From NCBI GenBank assembly GCA_964455285.1, contig CAYVVG010000097.1, positions 1-9,515 of the forward strand: 9,515 nucleotides of DNA, in the 5' to 3' direction. A model generated the notes under the pieces. That model made no database searches and was not told the origin of the DNA. It saw only the letters and a program-made list of their open reading frames with translations. The position numbers and the translations under genes are program-made. This document shows positions 6,861 to 9,515 of the stretch, one piece after another (within the stretch, counting starts at the first letter, position 1; every line of letters begins with the position of its first letter). The DNA comes from CAIVAT01 sp964455285 (GTDB lineage Bacteria; Bacteroidota; Bacteroidia; Bacteroidales; FEN-979).

Positions 6861-6878
6861 TGGGTGTGGGTGTGAGTG
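6861..6878. repeat. GT-rich tract in the tRNA-Gly/tRNA-Tyr spacer
   Basis: TGGGTGTGGGTGTGAGTG fills nearly the whole 22-base spacer. It is the same kind of sequence as the tracts at 6961-7046, 6754-6766 and 8947-8978. Confidence 0.75.
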
Positions 6879-6960
6879 TGGGGAGAGAAGGATTCGAACC
6901 TCCGAAGGCTGCGCCAACAGATTTACAGTCTGCCCCATTTGACCGCTCTGGTATCTCCCC
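6879..6960 (-). tRNA. tRNA-Tyr (anticodon GTA)
   Basis: An 82-base class II tRNA with a long variable arm: acceptor GGGGAGA/TCTCCCC, anticodon loop CTGTAAA (GTA) in a GCAGA/TCTGT stem, variable arm about TGGCGCAGCCTTC, T loop TTCGAAT, discriminator A. CCA is not encoded. Confidence 0.96.
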
Positions 6961-7046
6961 GAGGTGGGTGTGGGTTTGGGTGTGGGTGTGGGTGTGATTT
7001 GAGGTGTGGGGTTGGGTGTGGGGTTGGGTGTGGGGTTGGAGTGTGA
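6961..7046. repeat. GT-rich tract with 12-bp tandem repeats between tRNA-Tyr and tRNA-Thr
   Basis: About 86 bases made almost only of G and T on the plus strand. The first part is GGGTGT-like hexamers (6965-6996). The second is three perfect copies of GGTGTGGGGTTG (7003-7038). The transcribed RNA would be C/A-rich and unstructured. The plus strand has many runs of three or four G and could form G-quadruplexes. Confidence 0.9.
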
Positions 7047-7081
7047 GGATACAGGAAATCAATGAACATTTTTCCGTTTCG

Positions 7082-7154
7082 AGCCGATGGACGGATTCGA
7101 ACCGCCGACCAGCTGATTACAAATCAGCTGCTCTACCAGCTGAGCTACATCGGC
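7082..7154 (-). tRNA. tRNA-Thr (anticodon TGT)
   Basis: A 73-base cloverleaf: acceptor GCCGATG/CATCGGC, D arm GCTC-AGCTGGTA-GAGC, anticodon stem GCTGA/TCAGC with loop TTTGTAA (TGT), T arm GGCGG-TTCGAAT-CCGTC, discriminator T. First gene of the tRNA-tuf transcript. Confidence 0.97.
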
Positions 7155-7181
7155 CATCGCCTTTTTTTTGGAAAAGGACTG

Positions 7182-7212
7182 CAAAAGTATGAACATTTAT
7201 GTTACGAAACAA
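7182..7212 (-). promoter_or_regulatory. Promoter of the tRNA-tuf operon
   Basis: TACTTTTG (7189-7182) matches the Bacteroidota -7 element TAnnTTTG. A TTG (7212-7210) lies 20 bases upstream in the -33 position. Transcription would begin near 7175, about 20 bases before tRNA-Thr(TGT). Confidence 0.65.
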
Positions 7213-7310
7213 GCTTTTATTGAAATTAATCCCGAAAAAAGAAGATTTTTTTTAACAAAAGTCGTACCGAACTCCGAAGCACCTTTCAATCAGCACTTTT
7301 CATCAACAAA

Positions 7311-7336
7311 GCAGGCAACCTTTCCGGGTTGCCTGC
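7311..7336 (-). terminator. Terminator after hpf
   Basis: A perfect 10-bp stem GCAGGCAACC/GGTTGCCTGC (7311-7320 and 7327-7336) with a 6-base loop, followed in the minus-strand RNA by UUUGUU. It begins 25 bases after the hpf stop codon and separates the xerC-hpf unit from the tRNA promoter. The U tract is weak. Confidence 0.7.
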
Positions 7337-7360
7337 CGCTACTGGAAACCATGATATTTT

Positions 7361-7660
7361 CTATATCCCTCTGGCCTTCTCCTTGTGTTTGACCAACTGC
7401 CGGCGAAGTGCTTCGGCGGCCTGGTCAACGGCAGATTCAAAGGTAATGGCCTCCTTCTTGGCAAACAGGTCATACCCTTTGATCAGCAGCCTGACTTCAG
7501 CGATCTTGTTCTCGGGGGTCTCCGTATTCTCCACTTTCAGGATCACCTCCCCCCCGATCACACCTTCGAAAAAGGTCTGCAGCTTTTCGAGCTTTTCACG
7601 GATGAAAGCTTCCAGCTTCCGGTCTGCCTTAAAATGGACAGAGTTGATTTTCACGTTCAT
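7361..7660 (-). CDS. hpf: Ribosome hibernation promoting factor (HPF/RaiA family, short form)
   Basis: Binds the 30S decoding region in slow growth and keeps ribosomes inactive. It has 99 aa: the N-terminal HPF/RaiA beta-alpha-beta-beta-beta-alpha domain only (MNVKINSVHFKADRKLEAFI, a VILKVENTETPENKIAEVRLLI strand pair, FESAVDQAAEALRRQLVKHKEK helix). The C-terminal dimerisation domain of long HPF is absent, so it is the short type. It starts 14 bases after xerC, and the spacer holds a strong Shine-Dalgarno sequence: the nine bases AAAGGAGGT (7674-7666 region) end 5 bases before the ATG. Such a site is unusual in Bacteroidota. It probably shares a transcript with xerC and ends at the hairpin at 7311-7336. 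Confidence 0.93.
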   Translation of the reverse strand: MNVKINSVHFKADRKLEAFIREKLEKLQTFFEGVIGGEVILKVENTETPENKIAEVRLLIKGYDLFAKKEAITFESAVDQAAEALRRQLVKHKEKARGI

Positions 7661-7664
7661 TCCT

Positions 7665-7673
7665 ACCTCCTTT
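7665..7673 (-). promoter_or_regulatory. Strong Shine-Dalgarno sequence of hpf
   Basis: AAAGGAGGT matches the full complement of the expected 16S rRNA tail (CACCUCCUUU) and lies 4-5 bases before the hpf ATG. It fills almost the whole xerC-hpf spacer. Confidence 0.85.
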
Positions 7674-7674
7674 T

Positions 7675-8550
7675 TTATGCCTTTGGATGGGCTTGTTTGT
7701 AGATTCGTGTCAGTTTTTCGATGGTATTATGCGTATATACCTGAGTCGCCGAAAGACTCGCGTGACCCAGCAGTTCTTTCACCGAATTCAGCTCCGCCCC
7801 GTCATTGAGCAGGTGCGTGGCAAAGGTGTGGCGCAGCACATGGGGACTCCTCTTCTCCAGCGTGGTCACCTGTCCGAGAATGCCGGTGACAATCCTGCCG
7901 ACCATCCTGGGATAGGCCGGTTTTCCTTTATCGGTAAGAAAGAGCGCATCGGTTTCGCCGAAACTTTCCCGTTTCATCTCCACATATTCCCTGAGCAGCG
8001 AACCCAGTTTAGGTCCAAACGGAATTAACCGCTCTTTATTACGTTTCCCCAGCACTTTGATCGTGTCATTCCGGAAATCGACATCGGCCTCCTTCAGCCC
8101 CGTCAGTTCCGACAATCGGATCCCGGTGGCATAAAAGCACTCTACGACCACACGGTCTCTCAGTCCCGGGTACCCCGAACCAAAATCGGCACCCGTGAAC
8201 AGCAGGTCCGTTTGAGCCCGGTCGAGAAATAGAGGAAGGCGTTTGGAGGTTTTGGGCGAAGTGATCCTGTTCATGGGGTTTTGGGCGATCACTCCCTCCC
8301 TGACAAGGAAGCGAAAAAAGGATTTCAGGGTCGAAAGTTTCCGGTTCACCGACCGCGTTCCGGTGCCCTGCTCCAGCAGTCGCACCATCCAGGAACGAAT
8401 CACCGGAGGCGTCGCGCCTGAAACATCATCCGATCCATACTGTTCATGAAGAAATTCGTGGAACTGCTCCAGGTCGGTCCGGTATGCGGATACAGTGTGA
8501 GAAGAGTACCGTTTCTCGAACGTCAGATATGCAAGAAATCGTTGTTCCAC
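7675..8550 (-). CDS. xerC: Tyrosine site-specific recombinase, XerC/XerD type
   Basis: Tyrosine recombinase of the type that resolves chromosome dimers at dif. It has 291 aa, the usual Xer length. The N-terminal SAM-like core-binding domain covers about 1-90 (FLAYLTFEKRYSSHTVSAYRTDL, SVNRKLSTLKSFFRFL). The catalytic domain follows with all expected residues: R145 (ATGIRLSEL), K169 (VLGKRNKER), H237 and R240 (HVLRHTFATHLL), H263 (LLGHASLSATQ) and nucleophile Y272 (VYTHNT). The start is GTG at 8550, since no in-frame ATG exists between it and an upstream TGA; GAGGA lies 5 bases before it. It sits between rpsU and hpf, a setting I recall from other Bacteroidota, so it is more likely the housekeeping Xer protein than an integrase. 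XerC versus XerD is not decided by sequence here. Confidence 0.93.
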   Translation of the reverse strand: MEQRFLAYLTFEKRYSSHTVSAYRTDLEQFHEFLHEQYGSDDVSGATPPVIRSWMVRLLEQGTGTRSVNRKLSTLKSFFRFLVREGVIAQNPMNRITSPKTSKRLPLFLDRAQTDLLFTGADFGSGYPGLRDRVVVECFYATGIRLSELTGLKEADVDFRNDTIKVLGKRNKERLIPFGPKLGSLLREYVEMKRESFGETDALFLTDKGKPAYPRMVGRIVTGILGQVTTLEKRSPHVLRHTFATHLLNDGAELNSVKELLGHASLSATQVYTHNTIEKLTRIYKQAHPKA

Positions 8551-8566
8551 CGGGTCCTCTAAAACA

Positions 8567-8636
8567 GGAAGAAATTTTGTAGCTCAAACTACTTCGTAAA
8601 TATACGAATTCGTCGGAGGGAAACAAAATTTCTTCC
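8567..8636. repeat. Dyad element in the rpsU-xerC spacer
   Basis: GGAAGAAATTTTGT (8567-8580) and its perfect reverse complement (8623-8636) enclose 42 bases. Nested inside is a second dyad, TTCGTA (8593-8598) with TACGAA (8603-8608). It lies between the rpsU stop and the xerC start and overlaps a candidate xerC promoter. It could be a terminator-like fold for rpsU or an operator. Confidence 0.7.
8597..8626 (-). promoter_or_regulatory. Candidate xerC promoter
   Basis: TATATTTA (8604-8597) differs from TAnnTTTG only in the last base, and TTG (8626-8624) lies 19 bases upstream. The element is inside the dyad at 8567-8636. Confidence 0.4.
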
Positions 8637-8656
8637 CTTAAAAAAATCAATCGCTG

Positions 8657-8854
8657 TTACTTGGCGGCTTCGGCGTCCTGGATCTGCTGAATGTAGATCG
8701 CCTTGTTGACAGCCTCTCTGCGTTTAACGGAGGGCTTGGTGAATTTCTGGCGCTCACGGAGTTCCTTTACAACCCCCGTCTTTTCGAATTTACGCTTCAG
8801 TTTCTTCAACGATCTGTCAATGCTTTCGCCTTCTTTAACAGGAACAATGATCAT
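8657..8854 (-). CDS. rpsU: 30S ribosomal protein bS21
   Basis: Small basic protein at the 30S platform next to the 3' end of 16S rRNA. In Bacteroidota bS21, with bS18 and bS6, is reported to cover the anti-Shine-Dalgarno sequence, which explains why most genes lack a Shine-Dalgarno site. It has 65 aa, normal length: MIIVPVKEGESIDRSLKKLKRKFEKTGVVKELRERQ, then a basic helix (KPSVKRREAVNKAIYIQQ). The mRNA has GAGGT 6 bases before the ATG, in the context GAGGTAATC, which matches 8 of 9 bases of the 16S-tail complement. This fits the autoregulation model described for Flavobacterium rpsU. It has its own promoter at 8909-8939. Confidence 0.96.
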   Translation of the reverse strand: MIIVPVKEGESIDRSLKKLKRKFEKTGVVKELRERQKFTKPSVKRREAVNKAIYIQQIQDAEAAK

Positions 8855-8860
8855 GCGATT

Positions 8861-8865
8861 ACCTC
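8861..8865 (-). promoter_or_regulatory. Shine-Dalgarno sequence of rpsU
   Basis: GAGGT, extended as GAGGTAATC, lies 6 bases upstream of the rpsU ATG. Other ribosomal protein genes in the window have nothing similar. Confidence 0.75.
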
Positions 8866-8908
8866 TTTCTTGTTAATTGTGAATACTCTGTGACCTTTAA
8901 AAGGGCTG

Positions 8909-8939
8909 CAAAAGTACAACCAATATTTTTGATAACCAA
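8909..8939 (-). promoter_or_regulatory. Promoter of rpsU
   Basis: TACTTTTG (8916-8909) matches TAnnTTTG and TTG (8939-8937) lies 20 bases upstream, the same element and spacing as the tRNA-tuf promoter. The leader to the rpsU ATG would be about 47 bases. Confidence 0.65.
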
Positions 8940-8946
8940 GAGAAAT

Positions 8947-8978
8947 GTGAGTGGTGAGTGGTGGGTGTGGGTGTGGGC
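8947..8978. repeat. GT-rich tract between rpsU and tRNA-Val
   Basis: GTGAGTGGTGAGTGGTGGGT continues as GTGGGTGTGGG on the plus strand. It resembles the tracts in the tRNA-Thr/Tyr/Gly cluster about 2 kb away. The rest of the gap up to 9055 shows no gene or clear structure. Confidence 0.75.
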
Positions 8979-9055
8979 GATGAAAAAAGGGATCGGATCG
9001 GCTTACCGGCTTGGGAGCGAAGACTTTTATCCCACACGGGAGGAGGATTTGTATA

Positions 9056-9083
9056 TAAAAAAAGCACTGAATTTCAGTGCTTT
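9056..9083 (-). terminator. Intrinsic terminator of tRNA-Val
   Basis: A perfect 10-bp stem AAAGCACTGA/TCAGTGCTTT (9061-9070 and 9074-9083) with a 3-base loop, followed in the minus-strand RNA by a run of U. It starts a few bases after the tRNA 3' end. Confidence 0.88.
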
Positions 9084-9086
9084 CTG

Positions 9087-9161
9087 TGGGATGTGAGGGA
9101 TTCGAACCCACGACCCCCGCCCTGTCAAGGCGATGCTCTAAACCAACTGAGCTAACATCCC
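9087..9161 (-). tRNA. tRNA-Val (anticodon GAC)
   Basis: A 75-base cloverleaf: acceptor GGGATGT/ACATCCC, D arm GCTC-AGTTGGTTTA-GAGC, anticodon stem TCGCC/GGCGG with loop TTGACAG (GAC), T arm GTGGG-TTCGAAT-CCCTC, discriminator A. CCA is not encoded. It is a single-gene unit with its own terminator. Confidence 0.94.
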
Positions 9162-9170
9162 GTGGGACTG

Positions 9171-9178
9171 CAAAATTA
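9171..9178 (-). promoter_or_regulatory. Candidate -7 element of tRNA-Val
   Basis: TAATTTTG (9178-9171) fits TAnnTTTG and ends 9 bases before the tRNA. No TTG is found at the -33 position. Confidence 0.45.
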
Positions 9179-9342
9179 TAAAAAATTTTCATTTCTCATA
9201 AATTCCTTCATCGTTTGTAAATCGGAAGTATGTTAAATCGTAAATAGAGGTTTTTTAAACAAACCAGATATTACAAACCCTGAGTTTATCCAGTGTTTCA
9301 TGAGTTATATCGAAAAAATCAACCATTTTTAACATTATTATC

Positions 9343-9350
9343 TATTTTTG
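9343..9350 (+). promoter_or_regulatory. Candidate -7 element of the right-edge gene
   Basis: TATTTTTG fits TAnnTTTG and lies 38 bases before the ATG at 9389. No clear -33 TTG is present. The rest of 9180-9342 is AT-rich spacer between diverging genes with no other feature seen. Confidence 0.4.
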
Positions 9351-9388
9351 AACGCAAAATCGCACCAATTCTTTAATTTAATGACATA

Positions 9389-9515
9389 ATGAAACATTCT
9401 GTAACATCATTTTGTAGTTTACTGTTTATACTGGTTTTCCAGGCCACCGGGTTAGCCCAGGAAGAAAAGAAGCCAATAACACTTGAGGATATTTTTAAGA
9501 ATCGGAAGTTTGCTT
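9389..9515 (+). CDS. Secreted protein, probable dipeptidyl peptidase IV (S9 family), N-terminus only
   Basis: Only the first 42 codons are present; the frame runs off the right edge. The N-terminus is a clear signal peptide: MKHSVTS, a hydrophobic core (FCSLLFILVF) and a likely signal peptidase I cleavage after TGLA, before QEEKK. The mature start ITLEDIFKNRKFA resembles the beginning of Bacteroidota dipeptidyl peptidase IV, where ITLEDI-type strands are followed by a beta-propeller and a C-terminal serine hydrolase domain. None of the catalytic part is in the window, so the family call rests on this short motif. ATG 9389 was chosen because the ATG at 9381 meets a stop after two codons. This is the only plus-strand gene here and it diverges from tRNA-Val. 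Confidence 0.65.
   Translation, partial: MKHSVTSFCSLLFILVFQATGLAQEEKKPITLEDIFKNRKFA

Noticed and set aside
6961..7046. Tandem repeats as a CRISPR array
   Set aside because: Repeats are 12 bp and back to back with no spacers, and no cas gene is present.
6847..7062. Histidine/threonine/proline-repeat open frame (HTQPHTQPH)
   Set aside because: It is a translation of the GT-rich spacer and of the tRNA-Tyr gene, not a protein gene.
7161..7178. Short CCTTTT/AAAAGG hairpin before tRNA-Thr(TGT)
   Set aside because: A 6-bp low-complexity pairing in the transcript leader, likely chance.
7675..8550. Tyrosine recombinase near tRNA genes as a sign of an integrated element
   Set aside because: All neighbours are housekeeping genes in a usual order, no att-like direct repeat of a tRNA end was found, and the protein has normal Xer length and motifs.

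Overview
The window looks like a chromosomal housekeeping locus from a member of the Bacteroidota, probably a Bacteroidales-like lineage. The evidence is the protein sequences (RpoB N-terminus reading EYPDFLDIQVKSFQDFF, EF-Tu with GHIDHGKTT), -7 promoter elements of the TAnnTTTG type, and a lack of Shine-Dalgarno sequences in front of most ribosomal protein genes. Almost everything is on the minus strand and reads right to left.

In transcription order from the right: a tRNA-Val(GAC) gene with its own terminator; rpsU (bS21); xerC (tyrosine recombinase) closely followed by hpf (hibernation factor) and a terminator; then, from a Bacteroidota-type promoter, tRNA-Thr(TGT), tRNA-Tyr(GTA), tRNA-Gly(TCC), tRNA-Thr(GGT), tuf, tRNA-Trp(CCA), secE, nusG, rplK, rplA, rplJ, rplL and the first half of rpoB, which runs off the left edge. 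The four-tRNA order before tuf is the same as E. coli thrU-tyrU-glyT-thrT-tufB. At the right edge a plus-strand gene begins, with a signal peptide and an N-terminus resembling dipeptidyl peptidase IV.

The genes form a translation and transcription supply block: tRNAs and EF-Tu for elongation, the uL11/uL1/uL10/bL12 stalk proteins, SecE for secretion, NusG and RpoB for transcription, and bS21 and HPF for ribosome function and hibernation.

I see no clear new defence, mobile or biosynthetic system. The parts worth a second look are non-coding: GT-rich tracts that occur only near tRNA genes; strong hairpins at three junctions (tRNA-Thr/tuf, tuf/tRNA-Trp, rplL/rpoB); a 16-bp inverted repeat flanking tuf; Shine-Dalgarno sequences restricted to rpsU, xerC and hpf; and an rpoB reading frame with no ATG at its start.
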